A stretch of 64,000 bases of DNA, taken from NCBI RefSeq assembly GCF_004353825.1, contig NZ_SMNA01000011.1, positions 98,461 to 162,460 of the forward strand, in the 5' to 3' direction. Under the pieces are notes generated by a model. The model did no database searches. It was not told where the DNA came from and saw nothing but the letters and a program-made list of their open reading frames with translations. Below, in pieces: positions 27,475 through 36,753 of this stretch. The stretch is from Occultella glacieicola (GTDB lineage: Bacteria; Actinomycetota; Actinomycetes; Actinomycetales; Beutenbergiaceae). The position numbers and the translations under genes are program-made. How positions within the stretch are numbered: position 1 is the stretch's first letter; each line of letters begins with the position of its first letter.

Positions 27475-29204
27475 GCCCGACCGGCTCCGAGAGCACCGAT
27501 TCCAACACATCCATCCCCCGCGACGACCCGAAGGGCCCCACCACCATGCACGCATCACCCGCGCGCGACCCCCAATTCGGCGCGGTGTCGCGCCGCCTCG
27601 TCCTCGGCGGCTTCCTCGGTGCCGCCTTCAGCTCCCTCGCCCTCGCCTCATGCTCGGGCGGCGGTGGCGGCAGCGGTGGAAATGGCGGTGGGTCGCAGGG
27701 CACCGGATGGACCCCACCGGCGTACATCCCGTTCGACGGCGTGACACCCGACCTGCCGGGATCGGACATCGGGGTGGCACCAGCCTTCTTCAACTATCCG
27801 CACAGCCCGATCGCGCGCGAGGACTTCCCGCTGCCACAGACCGACGGCGTCACGGCACTGCTGCAGGGCGGCGTGCCGCCAACCGCACCGGACCAGAATG
27901 AGGCCTACCGGCTCTTCCGAGAGCAGTCCGGCAACCTCATGGAAGCCGTGACCATCAACGCCGACGAGTACAGGAGCCGGTTCCAGGTCGTAATCGCCGG
28001 CGGCGACATCCCGGACTTCATGCAGATGCTGACAGTGCCGCAGTTGCCGCAGCTGCTGGAGGCCGAGTTCAGCGACCTCACGGACATCCTCGGCGGCGAC
28101 GGCGTCGCCGCCTACCCGGGACTGGCAAACATCCCCACGCCGTCGTGGACCATCCCGAAGATCAACGGACGCCTCTGGGGCATCCCGCAACCGCGGCCAC
28201 CGGCGGGCCGGATCCTGTCCACCCGCGGCGACATCTTCGAGGAAAAGGGCCTGGATCCCTACCCCGACCTCAACTCGGGGGAAGATTTCATCGAGCTGCT
28301 TGCGACCCTCACCGACCGGGGGAACGACCAGTTCGCGCTCGGCACCGACCCCGTGAGTTGGCTGCTCAACGGCCTGCTCGAGATGATGGAGGCGCCCAAC
28401 ACCTGGGCGGTTGAGGGCGGCACCTTTACCCACATGTTCAATTCCCCGCAGATGGTCGAGGCACTGAACGAAGGCAAGAAGATCATCGATGCCGGCTACC
28501 TCCACCCGAACTCCTTCTCCGACCCGGGACAGCACAACACCTGGTGGCGCGCAGGGACCACCTGCATGCTGTGGCAGTCCTTCGCCGGCTGGGGCACGTT
28601 CGCGCGGTCCGAACCGTCGTGGAACATCGGGTACGTGCGGCTACCGAAATGGGCCGGCGGGGGCAAGGCGCCGCTCTGGAAACTGCAGGCGGGTTACCCG
28701 GCGTTCGTCGCCATCAAGAAGCAGACGAGCGATGCCCGCCTGGAGGAACTGCTGCGTATTGCGGACTTCATCGCCTCGCCCTTCGGGACCGAGCAGTTCC
28801 TCACCGTCAACTACGGCGCCGAAGGTTTCACGTACGAGCGCCAGGACGGAGAGCCCGAGTTCCTGCCGGACCAGCGGCCGAACACCGTCCAAGGATGGCA
28901 GTACTGCGGCGCGAACGCGAACGCAGTGCTGTACGCCCCCGGTCAAGACGGGATGGTCCGGCGGCAGCACGCCTACCTCGAGGAGGTGATCCCCGCGGGC
29001 ACCGAGAACCCGACGCTGGGGCTCTACTCCGAGACGGCGGTCACCGCGGGAGCGTCCTGGGAGCAGCGCACCGGTGACATGCTCCGCGAGGTGCTACGGG
29101 GCGCGCAGCCGGTGTCGGCCTGGGAAACGATGGCCAGTGACTGGAAAGCCGACGTCGGCGACAAGATGGCAGCAGAGTATGGCGAAGCAGCAGCAGCCGG
29201 CTGA
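27471..29204 (+). CDS. Oligosaccharide-binding lipoprotein, LplA-type, second copy
   Basis: 577 aa from the ATG at 27471, which overlaps the lyase stop (ATGA) and has GGAGG 10 nt upstream. The ATG at 27546 is a serious alternative and gives a more usual short n-region. Tat-lipoprotein signal: SRRLVLGGFLGAAFSSLALASC-type, with the lipobox Cys followed by a Gly/Ser-rich linker. The mature part resembles the 7599 protein (IAGGDIPDFMQML, WGIPQPRP, GLYSE). Substrate capture for the LplBC pair downstream. Confidence 0.88.
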   Translation: MSPTGSESTDSNTSIPRDDPKGPTTMHASPARDPQFGAVSRRLVLGGFLGAAFSSLALASCSGGGGGSGGNGGGSQGTGWTPPAYIPFDGVTPDLPGSDIGVAPAFFNYPHSPIAREDFPLPQTDGVTALLQGGVPPTAPDQNEAYRLFREQSGNLMEAVTINADEYRSRFQVVIAGGDIPDFMQMLTVPQLPQLLEAEFSDLTDILGGDGVAAYPGLANIPTPSWTIPKINGRLWGIPQPRPPAGRILSTRGDIFEEKGLDPYPDLNSGEDFIELLATLTDRGNDQFALGTDPVSWLLNGLLEMMEAPNTWAVEGGTFTHMFNSPQMVEALNEGKKIIDAGYLHPNSFSDPGQHNTWWRAGTTCMLWQSFAGWGTFARSEPSWNIGYVRLPKWAGGGKAPLWKLQAGYPAFVAIKKQTSDARLEELLRIADFIASPFGTEQFLTVNYGAEGFTYERQDGEPEFLPDQRPNTVQGWQYCGANANAVLYAPGQDGMVRRQHAYLEEVIPAGTENPTLGLYSETAVTAGASWEQRTGDMLREVLRGAQPVSAWETMASDWKADVGDKMAAEYGEAAAAG

Positions 29205-29315
29205 GCGCCGTGCGGCGGGCCCGCACCAGCGGCCGTACATGGGAGCGCCCGTGTATGGCAACGGCCGGCACGTCGCCTGCCGTGGACTCCGGATCTGCAC
29301 ACCCGGCGGCCCCGA

Positions 29316-30338
29316 ATGACGCGCGGCGACCTCGCGCAGACTCGCAAGCCGACGCGGACTCACGAAACATCCGCCACGCGCCCGGCGAGGTCCACGCCCT
29401 CCGCACCCTCTGGTGGCGCAGCCATGCGCAGGCGCCGGGCACGGCGCGACTGGAGCCTACTGGCGATCGCGTTGCCCGGCGTCGCTGTGTTCCTTTGCTT
29501 CCACTACCTGCCGCTGCTGGGGAACGTGATCGCGTTCAAGGACTACCAGCCGTTTCTAGGCATCCTCGACTCGGAGTGGGTCGGCCTGGACAACTTCTCA
29601 GTCCTGTGGGAGGGCAACCCGGCGTTCCTCAACGCACTGCGCAATACCATCGTGATCACGCTGCTGCAGTTGGCCTTTACCTTCCCGGTGCCCATCATGT
29701 TGGCGCTGCTCATGAACAGCCTCGCCTCCCAGCGGTTCAAGCGCATCGTGCAGTCGGTGCTGTACCTGCCGCACTTCCTGTCTTGGGTGGTGGTCGTCGC
29801 GCTGTTCCAACACATCCTGGGCTACGGCGGGCCGCTGGAGAGCCTGATGGCTGCGCTCGGCGGACCGGAGCCTGAGATCATCGGCAACCCCGACTTCTTC
29901 AAGCCGCTGCTCATCATCCAGGACATCTGGAAGAGCGCCGGCTGGGGCACCATCCTGTTCCTCGCGGCTTTGTCGGGTATCGACCAGAGCCTGTATGAGG
30001 CTGCGGAGGTCGACGGTGCTAGCCGCATGCGACAACTCTGGCACATCACGTTGCCTGGGATACGTCCGGTCATCATCCTCATCCTCATTCTGCGGATCGG
30101 CGACATCCTCAGCGTCGGGTTCGAGCAGATCATCCTGCAGCAACCCGCGGTCGGGCTCGCCGCTTCGGAGGTACTGGACACCTACGTCTACAACAACGGG
30201 ATCATCGGCGGGCAGTGGGGTGTCTCCACCGCCGTCGGGCTGGTCAAGGGGGCTATCGGGGTGGCCCTGGTGTTGCTCGCCAACAAGGTCGCTCACATGT
30301 TCGGTGAGGACGGCATCTATCGAGGAGCAAACAAGTGA
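29316..30338 (+). CDS. ABC transporter permease, LplB-type, second copy
   Basis: 340 aa. After about 45 basic residues come six helices, beginning LLAIALPGVAVFLCFHYLPL. The EAA loop is YEAAEVDGASRMRQLWHITL. It is strongly similar to the 9327 permease, pointing to duplication or dual acquisition of the whole importer. The stop overlaps the next start (GTGA). ATG 29316 is the first in-frame start; one further in (near codon 37) is possible. Confidence 0.91.
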   Translation: MTRGDLAQTRKPTRTHETSATRPARSTPSAPSGGAAMRRRRARRDWSLLAIALPGVAVFLCFHYLPLLGNVIAFKDYQPFLGILDSEWVGLDNFSVLWEGNPAFLNALRNTIVITLLQLAFTFPVPIMLALLMNSLASQRFKRIVQSVLYLPHFLSWVVVVALFQHILGYGGPLESLMAALGGPEPEIIGNPDFFKPLLIIQDIWKSAGWGTILFLAALSGIDQSLYEAAEVDGASRMRQLWHITLPGIRPVIILILILRIGDILSVGFEQIILQQPAVGLAASEVLDTYVYNNGIIGGQWGVSTAVGLVKGAIGVALVLLANKVAHMFGEDGIYRGANK

Positions 30339-31270
30339 CCGGCATGACCCTACCGGTGCAGGATCGCATCCCCAGGTCCAGCCCGAAGCGGCGGCTCCGC
30401 AGGGGCCGATCCTCACCCGCAGCCGAGGCGCTCAAGATCGTCGCGCTGTCGGTGTGCTGCCTGGCGGTGATCGGCCCGTTTCTCATGGTGATCTCGACCT
30501 CGCTGGCCGATCCGCTCCAGATCGATACCGGGGGCGGCATGGTGATCTGGCCGGAGCGACCGACCCTCGAGGCCTACCGGGTGATCTTCGCCGGGGGGCA
30601 GGTGACCCGGGCGCTTGCCGTCACCGGCTTCGTCACCGTCGTGGGGACCGCAGTCGCGCTGACCGTGACCGCGATGCTGGCGTACGCGCTGTCACGCCAG
30701 AAACTGCCGTTCAAACGCATCATCCTCATGGGTGCACTGATGACGATGCTGTTCTCCGCGGGAATGATCCCGGTCTACCTCACTGTGAAGGGCTTCGGGC
30801 TGCTCGACTCGTTGTGGAGCCTCATCATCCCGGTGAGTGTCTCGGCGTTCAACTGCATCGTAATGCGAGCGTTCTTCCAGAACCTGCCGGCGGAGCTGTC
30901 CGAGGCGGCGGCGATCGACGGCGCCTCGGAGATGCGAATCTTCCTCACCATCGTGCTGCCGCTGTCCAAGCCGATCCTGGCGGCGATCGGGCTGTTCTAC
31001 GCGGTCGGGTTCTGGAACACCTTTTTCTCCGCGCTGCTCTACCTCAACGACCAGGAGAAGTGGCCGATCCAGCTGGTGCTGCGGCAGTACCTCATCAACA
31101 ACGCCGCGATCAGCGCCGGTGACGCTGTCGCCGCCGGTGACCTGCCGCCGCCGCAGCCCGCGTTGCAGATGGCGATCCTCATCGTCTCGCTAGTACCCAT
31201 CGCGTGCGTCTACCCGCTACTCCAGAAGCACTTCACGAAGGGGTTCCTCACCGGTGCCGTCAAGGGCTGA
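30335..31270 (+). CDS. ABC transporter permease, LplC-type, second copy
   Basis: 311 aa from a GTG that overlaps the LplB stop; an ATG 9 nt later is an alternative. Six helices, the EAA loop EAAAIDGASEMRIFLTIVLPL and the class ending LQKHFTKGFLTGAVKG. Last gene of the LacI-controlled rightward operon; an IS3 remnant follows 65 bp after. No ATPase gene for this importer in the window either. Confidence 0.92.
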   Translation: MTGMTLPVQDRIPRSSPKRRLRRGRSSPAAEALKIVALSVCCLAVIGPFLMVISTSLADPLQIDTGGGMVIWPERPTLEAYRVIFAGGQVTRALAVTGFVTVVGTAVALTVTAMLAYALSRQKLPFKRIILMGALMTMLFSAGMIPVYLTVKGFGLLDSLWSLIIPVSVSAFNCIVMRAFFQNLPAELSEAAAIDGASEMRIFLTIVLPLSKPILAAIGLFYAVGFWNTFFSALLYLNDQEKWPIQLVLRQYLINNAAISAGDAVAAGDLPPPQPALQMAILIVSLVPIACVYPLLQKHFTKGFLTGAVKG

Positions 31271-31334
31271 CACTTCGGCGTGCGGGCACGTTCTCGAGAC
31301 TTGCCTCGGACTGCTGGTCCACAGAACACGACGT

Positions 31335-31360
31335 CGGGTCTGCTGCACGAACAGGTGACA
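31335..31360. repeat. IS3 remnant, left terminal inverted repeat
   Basis: Pairs with 32297-32322 at 23 of 26 positions. It is located just outside the orfB stop at 31369. Confidence 0.8.
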
Positions 31361-31368
31361 TTGGCTAG

Positions 31369-32252
31369 TCACGCAGCCTGACTGGCTGGCGTGGTCTTCG
31401 ATGGGCGTCAACCGGCCCAGGGGGTGCTGTCTACGGCGACGGTGGTAGGTCCGCTCGATCCAAGTCACGAAGACGCCCTTGAACGCGCAGATGTAGAGCT
31501 TGCCTTCGTTGGCTTGGATTCCAGTGTTCGGGGTGATGTCGCCGATCCAGAGTTCGTTGGCGGCCGCGGCGTTGAATTCTTGCCGGGTCCGGCCCTTGTC
31601 GTCGACCACGGCACGCAGGTCCTCGTGCAGAGGTGGCCCGGGCTTCTTGCCGTTCCTGCCTCGCTTCTTGCCGAACGCCGACCACCAGCCGTTGCCTCCC
31701 GGCAGATCTTCCACGCGGTGCGCTCAGCCATCGCAGTGCCGGCATCGCGGGCCTCATCGACCAGGAACCGGTAGCCGAACTCGGGATCGTCGCGGTGGGC
31801 GTCGAAGAGCACGTTGGCGCGGTAAGCCTGGTCGAGGTCAGCAGACGCGACCCGGACTCCCGAGCCAGCGCTAGTAGGGCTGGCCGGCGATCTTGAGCAT
31901 CCGGCACGTCACCGTCACGGGGATCCCGTCATCGGCAAGGTCACGGACGAGCGGGGAACTCATTTTCCCGGCAGATGCACCTGAGAGAAGTACGACGCGG
32001 CACAGCGCAGCACCTCGACTTCTTGCTCGAGAGTCTTGATCCGCCGCTTGGCTTCACGCAGCTCAGCGGACTGGACCTCGGTGGTGCCGGGACGCTGACC
32101 GTCTTCGATGTCGGCTTTCTTCATCCAGCTATACGCGTCGTGAAGTGGACCCCGAAGTCCATGGCGATCTGCTCCAGCCCGACACCAGGCTCACGGTTCC
32201 TGGCGACCCTCACGACGTCGTCGCGAAACTCCTTGGGATACGGCTTGGTCAC
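31369..32252 (-). pseudogene. IS3-family transposase (orfA/orfB), frameshifted and internally deleted
   Basis: orfA starts at GTG 32252 (TKPYPKEFRDDVVRVARNRE) and shifts frame after VHFTT, continuing as MKKADIEDGQRPGTTE and a leucine-zipper stretch. orfB shows a stop in SxPY-RWL, then LFDAHRDDPEFGYRFLVDEA and WWSAFGKKRGRNGKKPGPP. Then NELWIGDIT...LYICAFKGVF jumps directly to VTWIERTYHRRRRQ, the normal C-terminus. About 100 codons of the DDE catalytic core, including the second Asp and the Glu, are gone. Not functional. Confidence 0.85.
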
Positions 32253-32296
32253 AGTGATCACCCTTCGAGCCCAACCCTCGGGCTAGGCAGATCAGG

Positions 32297-32322
32297 TGTC
32301 ACCTATCCGTGCGGCAGACCCG
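32297..32322. repeat. IS3 remnant, right terminal inverted repeat
   Basis: Inverse counterpart of 31335-31360. It lies 45 bp upstream of the orfA start on the minus strand. Confidence 0.8.
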
Positions 32323-32398
32323 GCATCGCCGTAGAATTGCGCACACCCAAGCAACGATCTCACCTGCAAGTTCCGCGTGAGAATCGTCCTTGTGGAGG

Positions 32399-34354
32399 CT
32401 AAGACATGCCATCCGACCAGTTCTCGAGAGGGCTCACGGACGGAGGGGTCCCCGCCCCGTCGATCGGATCGATCGGGCTAAACAGCACGCTCAAACGGAA
32501 CGCTGTGACGGCTGGCAGCTCGATGGCGAGCTTGGTGACGTTGGCGTTCGTCGACTGCCCGCTCGGCACTGGAGAGCTCGCCAGTGGCGCGGCGGCAGCC
32601 ACCGTGAATACCGCCCCCGCCGGACCTGCGAGGATCCGCGCGAGGAGGCGTGCACCGCGAAGCGTGAGTTCCGCAGACAACCCGTCCGGCGCGACCTGGA
32701 CAGCCGCGTAGGTGTGCATGAACCACCAGGCGTCGACCGCGTCGTCGGCCACAACTTCATCCTGAACGATGACCTGTTGCCGCGAGTCGATCATGGCGAG
32801 CCCACGCTCCCAAGATGTGACTGCAGCTCCCGGAACGGCGGCGGTGAGATCTGCGATCGCGAAGGCGCCTGAGGCCCACGAGTCATGGCGAGTGATGCTC
32901 GCCGACGCGCTGGGATCCTGATCTGGTCCCGCTGTCGGATTGATGACCAACGTGTTCTGACCCTCGGCGCGCTTGCGGTAGTAATTCCACCTTTGGCCGT
33001 TCGGCCCGTAGTTGAAGTACCCCGACAGCCCGTAACTGTCACCGCCGAGATCGCTGGCCCACCGTTGACCAATCGCGTCGATGACGAAGGTCCCGAGGTC
33101 GAGATCGGCATGATTGGTGCTGTTGTCCCCTGCCTTGAAGCCAACGAAGACCGCGTTGGGATCCTCCCAGGCGCTGCGAAAGGTGGCCAACTCGATGTTC
33201 TGGAAGTAGCGGTCGAGTGTGAGCCCCGACGCCGTCGGGTCCAGGTTCTTGCTCGGGTCGTACCACAGGAGGTAGCGCGGAAGAAAGAGTGAATCCGTGG
33301 AACTGCTCTGGCTTCCCCACCACGTGTAGGCTGGCTTCGAGTATCTATTGGATAGCCACAAGAGCTCGGGAGGCTGTTGGGCTGTGGCATCCGAGTCATA
33401 GAAGTTAAAGAACTTCCCGGTTGGGCTAGTGAGGTGTATGGCAAAGTCGCCAGTCTCGGACAGGCCCGGAACGTCCGATAATTCATCGTCATCGCCGAGT
33501 GCGGATTCGAGTGCGGCGAGATAGATGACCAGGTACCTGATCGCGTAACCCCAGTATCCACCTTCGGGGTATCCACCATCAGGGCTCAACTGCTCGACAC
33601 CTGGGAGAATCGCACTCAGGCTCTCAGCAAGCACATCGGCAGCGATCGTCGGCGACTCCTGTGCGATTGCGAGCGCGCCGAGCCCAAAACCGCTGTTGCA
33701 CACGGTTCCCACGTTGTTGATCGAGGTCAGCGATGGGGCATTATTGAGATAGCCGCTCATCGCAGGCTGCAGACCCTTCTCGACGATGGCGTCCAGAGCG
33801 GTGGTGCGCTGGGTGGCGGTCCAAGACTCGAACAGCCAGTCGTAGGCGATGGCGACGGCGTGGGTCATTTCTGCCATCGGCAGATAGTCACCGGCGAGGT
33901 TCGGAGGATCGGAGGGGCTCCATCTCGGGAACCCGGCGATGGCCTCAACCTCATCCCAGGCGCGCTCGGCATAGGTTTGGGCACCGCCAAGCTGAGCGAG
34001 CATCGAGAGGGTGTAGATTCGATTGACAGTTGTCCGTGAGATGTTCAGAAGGTTGCCGCTCACGAATGTTGGCGGCGCCACCGTCAGCAGCCCCGTTCCG
34101 AGTGTCTGAAGCGTCCCGAACCATGACGCCGATACTTGGTCATTGGCGATACGCGCCGATACATCAGCGAAGTCTGTCGCGGTCGCAAGCAGACGTGGAT
34201 GAATCCCTGCGAGGCTTCCTCGTACCCCCCGGGTGTCGTCGACTCCGTCAAATGCGACCGTTCGACCTGTGGCCGCCGATGCGCACGCGGCCGCGGCCAA
34301 CTTGAGGGCCGTCCGACGGCTCGGCGACGTATGGAAGATCGCTCGTCCTACCAT
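32399..34354 (-). CDS. Tat-exported heparinase II/III-type lyase (paralogue of 5409)
   Basis: 651 aa. The ATG at 34354 follows GGAGGAG; the frame is open to 34474 without support. The Tat signal SPSRRTALKLAAAACASAATG is close to that of the 5409 protein. Lyase motifs: MTHAVAIAYDWLF, NNVGTVCNSG, YPEGGYWGYAIRY, KAGDNSTNHADLDLGTFVID and YYRKRAEGQNTLVI. Single lyase unit with no accessory module. Transcribed alone on the minus strand from a regulon-1 element about 176 bp upstream. It belongs with the 2832-18125 block by sequence and operator, although the LacI block lies between them. Confidence 0.88.
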   Translation of the reverse strand: MVGRAIFHTSPSRRTALKLAAAACASAATGRTVAFDGVDDTRGVRGSLAGIHPRLLATATDFADVSARIANDQVSASWFGTLQTLGTGLLTVAPPTFVSGNLLNISRTTVNRIYTLSMLAQLGGAQTYAERAWDEVEAIAGFPRWSPSDPPNLAGDYLPMAEMTHAVAIAYDWLFESWTATQRTTALDAIVEKGLQPAMSGYLNNAPSLTSINNVGTVCNSGFGLGALAIAQESPTIAADVLAESLSAILPGVEQLSPDGGYPEGGYWGYAIRYLVIYLAALESALGDDDELSDVPGLSETGDFAIHLTSPTGKFFNFYDSDATAQQPPELLWLSNRYSKPAYTWWGSQSSSTDSLFLPRYLLWYDPSKNLDPTASGLTLDRYFQNIELATFRSAWEDPNAVFVGFKAGDNSTNHADLDLGTFVIDAIGQRWASDLGGDSYGLSGYFNYGPNGQRWNYYRKRAEGQNTLVINPTAGPDQDPSASASITRHDSWASGAFAIADLTAAVPGAAVTSWERGLAMIDSRQQVIVQDEVVADDAVDAWWFMHTYAAVQVAPDGLSAELTLRGARLLARILAGPAGAVFTVAAAAPLASSPVPSGQSTNANVTKLAIELPAVTAFRLSVLFSPIDPIDGAGTPPSVSPLENWSDGMS

Positions 34355-34529
34355 AGTTTTACTCCTCCGTGGTGGCACCAGTGCCGCATCGTTGGTCAGG
34401 TAGTCCCAGGCGGCCGTTGAGTACAATGAGGCAGCCGCATATCGAGGAACACCGCATTCCTCGGGAGGCCCCAATTCCTCCGCGCTTACTGGCTTTGCGT
34501 GACCAACTCAACATTGCTCCAGAGATCTC

Positions 34530-34552
34530 GTCAAGATTGATTCAACAATCAA
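34530..34552 (-). promoter_or_regulatory. Operator/promoter element, regulon-1 copy 4
   Basis: On the minus strand it reads TTGATT-GTTGA-ATCAA-TCTTGAC, the same 23-nt layout as the three plus-strand copies. It is oriented toward the lyase that starts at 34354. The 175-nt leader between them has no gene. Confidence 0.75.
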
Positions 34553-35401
34553 TCTCGTTCAATCCAGTCCAGCATCGGACGAACAGCGTGGCCGCGGACT
34601 CCGGCCGACCTCATCAAGGATCTAGACGGCAGAGTGCGGCAGCGCCCTTCTCCCCCCACCACGACACCGCAGACTGCCATCAGCCAGTACAGACAAGCCA
34701 CATCGGCGTTCCGGGTCGGGCAACACCGCTGGCGCGTCGAACCCCCACCCGTGGCGGTAGCTACGAAATCGCCACGCTGGGCCGCGGCCCTTCAAGTATC
34801 GAACCGTGACGCGCCGAGGCATTCCCAGCCTGATGGGAGTGGGAGGGAGCGCTCACCGATGCAGGTCGCCGTGTCCGTCGCCGGCCCGATCCAGGGCCTG
34901 CTCTCCATCGGCCGCTATCTGAGGATGGGCCCTCCGAGCGGCCTACGAGCCTGCGCTGCGCCGGAACCGGCAGCGACAGGCAACCGTGCGGCGCTCACGC
35001 CTTCGCCAAAGCGCTCGGGAGCGCCACAATCACGCGCTGCCATGGGCAAGGTACGCCGGGATCGACGACAGGTTCCACGACGAGCTCATCCCGGAGGTCG
35101 ACGACTGGCGGGTCTACTTTCAACTCGACGGGTCTCCCGGAAGCCCGCTCTGGAGCTAGCACGTTCGGCCCTGGAGGTTCTGAGCATGGCTACCAGGCCA
35201 TCCTCGTGTTCTCGGCGCTGGAGGCTGTCCTGGCGGTCGAAACAAATCGCACGGTTACCTTTGAGGGAGCCCACATGGCATGTCTACGGGAGTCTGAGCA
35301 TGGGTCGTGTGGCGCTGGGTCCACGGACTATTCGACTGGCAGCTCGTCCGCGTGCCTGCCGACATGCTCACCGTCACCGTGGGTCTCGATCAAATCCGTG
35401 T
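34553..35401. other. 849-bp region with no intact gene
   Basis: Long frames here lack motifs. Short stretches look protein-like in changing frames, for example DDRFHDELIPEVDDWRVYF near 35060-35120 and ALEAVLAVETNRTVTFEG near 35215-35270. This suggests a gene broken by several frameshifts; the second piece faintly recalls the end of a Gfo/Idh/MocA oxidoreductase. I cannot name it. Confidence 0.35.
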
Positions 35402-36575
35402 TCAGCCGTCCGTCACGATCTTGTTGAGCCGCGTCGTTAAAGCCCGGTCCCGCTCAGCGGTCGCGTGCTGATACCGCAGCGCCACGGTCACGTCAGTGTG
35501 GCCACCGCGGTGCAGCAGCTCGGCCAGAGTCGCGCCTTGCTGTGCGTAAACAGTCAGCCCCGTGTGCCGCAAGTCGTGAAACCGGAACCTCGGCAGCCCG
35601 GCCTCCGTCCGAGCCACCCGCCAGGCGTTGTCCAGTGCCGTTTGAGACACCCGGCCGCGCCGGGTAGCCAGCACAGCGGCTTCGGGCTCCGGGCCGGTGT
35701 GCGTGTCAAGGTGCGTGCGTAGGTCGGTGAGCAGGAACGCCGGCAGCGCGACGGAGCGTGTCGAACCGACTTTCGGTGGAGTCAGCCTGCCCGCCTTCAC
35801 GTTGAACTGCCGGCGCACGTGCAATGTGGCGCGCGCTGCGTCGTCGAGGTGGTCGAGATCGCGCCGCTGTAGCCCGAGGACCTCCCCGATGCGCATCGCG
35901 CACCAGGCCGCGAGCGGCACCGCGATGCGCAGGCGCTCCGGCATGGCAGCGGCCAGCGCGGCCACCTGCCCGGGAGTGGCGACGTCCTCCCCCGATGGTG
36001 GCGTGGGCCGCTCCCGCGAGTGTGTCGGAGCCTCGGGAACGTAAACACCGTCAGTCCGCCGGCCTTGCGCTTGATGGCGGTGTTCAGGCATGAGCGCAGT
36101 ACACGCGCCACATTCGGTGCCACACCGTTGAGCGCGGCACCAGGGTGGCGCGTGGACGGCCGCGAGCTCACCTCGGCGAGCAACTCGGCCACCTGCTCCG
36201 CCGTCAGGTCGACGAGCCTCACTTCGCCGAGCACCGGAAGCACATGCGCGCTCAGAACCGACCGGTAGCTGACCACGGCTGCCCGGGAGCGCTTCGGGTT
36301 CGTGTCGAGGTCGGTAAGCCACTGATCGGCCCACTGCGACAGCGTCAGCGACTCGCGCTCGGCCGTCTCGACGGCGGCCTCGCGGCCTGCACGCACCGTG
36401 GCTGGAGGCACGAACGTGTCGCGGGCGCGCTCGCCCTTGGCGAGGTCCAGCGCGCCTTGGCCTCACCCAGGGTGTCGAAGATCCCGACGGTGTACGTCTG
36501 CGCGTCCATCGTCAGGCGCGCACGGGAACGTCCCCGGAAGTCGGAGATACCGCGAGGGAGAGGGCGCTTCGCCAT
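35402..36575 (-). pseudogene. Tyrosine recombinase (integrase), two frameshifts
   Basis: Three frames must be joined to read a normal ~390-aa phage-type integrase. Frame one, from ATG 36575: KRPLPRGISDFRGRSRARL to GEAKARW. Frame two, about 36455-36030: DLAKGERARDTF, the SAM-like core-binding domain LTLSQWADQWLTDL and LNTAIKRKAGG. Frame three, to the stop at 35402: the catalytic domain with CAMRIGEVLGLQRRD (first Arg), FRFHDLRHTGLT (H-x-x-R), GGHTDVTVALRYQHA (His and Tyr). All catalytic residues survive, so decay is recent or the shifts are sequencing errors. Its place beside tRNA-Ala identifies it as the island integrase. Confidence 0.88.
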
Positions 36576-36624
36576 GCGGGTTCGGACCCCTCCCCACATC
36601 CAGCCCATCTCCAGACGCGAGGAG

Positions 36625-36649
36625 TGTGCCAGCTATGTGCCAGTTCTGC
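36625..36649 (+). repeat. Putative integrase arm-type site, right copy
   Basis: Matches 1729-1753 at 23 of 25 positions, same orientation. It lies upstream of the integrase start and 105 bp inside attR. Confidence 0.55.
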
Positions 36650-36720
36650 TGCCACATAGAGCGTTACCGCTGCTCACTCCTGCACATCGGCCAGAACACG
36701 AAAACTGCGGAATCCAGCCA

Positions 36721-36751
36721 GAAAGGCCGGATCTCAACGATCCGGCCTTTC
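36721..36751 (-). terminator. Hairpin terminator of tRNA-Ala, island-supplied
   Basis: A perfect 13-bp stem (GAAAGGCCGGATC with its complement) encloses a TCAAC loop, directly 3' of the tRNA on the minus strand. The T run after it is short (TTTCT). It lies on the island side of attR, so it replaced the original hairpin now stranded at 1614-1648. Confidence 0.75.
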
Positions 36752-36753
36752 GA

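Larger units (their letters stand above)
31335..32322 (-). mobile_element. Decayed IS3-family insertion sequence with terminal inverted repeats
   Basis: 26-bp terminal inverted repeats at 31335-31360 and 32297-32322 match at 23 positions (outer CGGGTCTGC, inner AGGTGACA). Between them lie a frameshifted orfA and an orfB with a stop and a large internal deletion. The remaining element is about 0.99 kb against the usual 1.2-1.4 kb. No flanking target duplication could be made out. It separates the LacI-controlled block from the lyase at 32399. Confidence 0.82.

Noticed and set aside
34634..35440. 268-aa plus-strand frame
   Set aside because: Arg/Ser-rich, no domain, overlaps the integrase end; better explained as decayed sequence.
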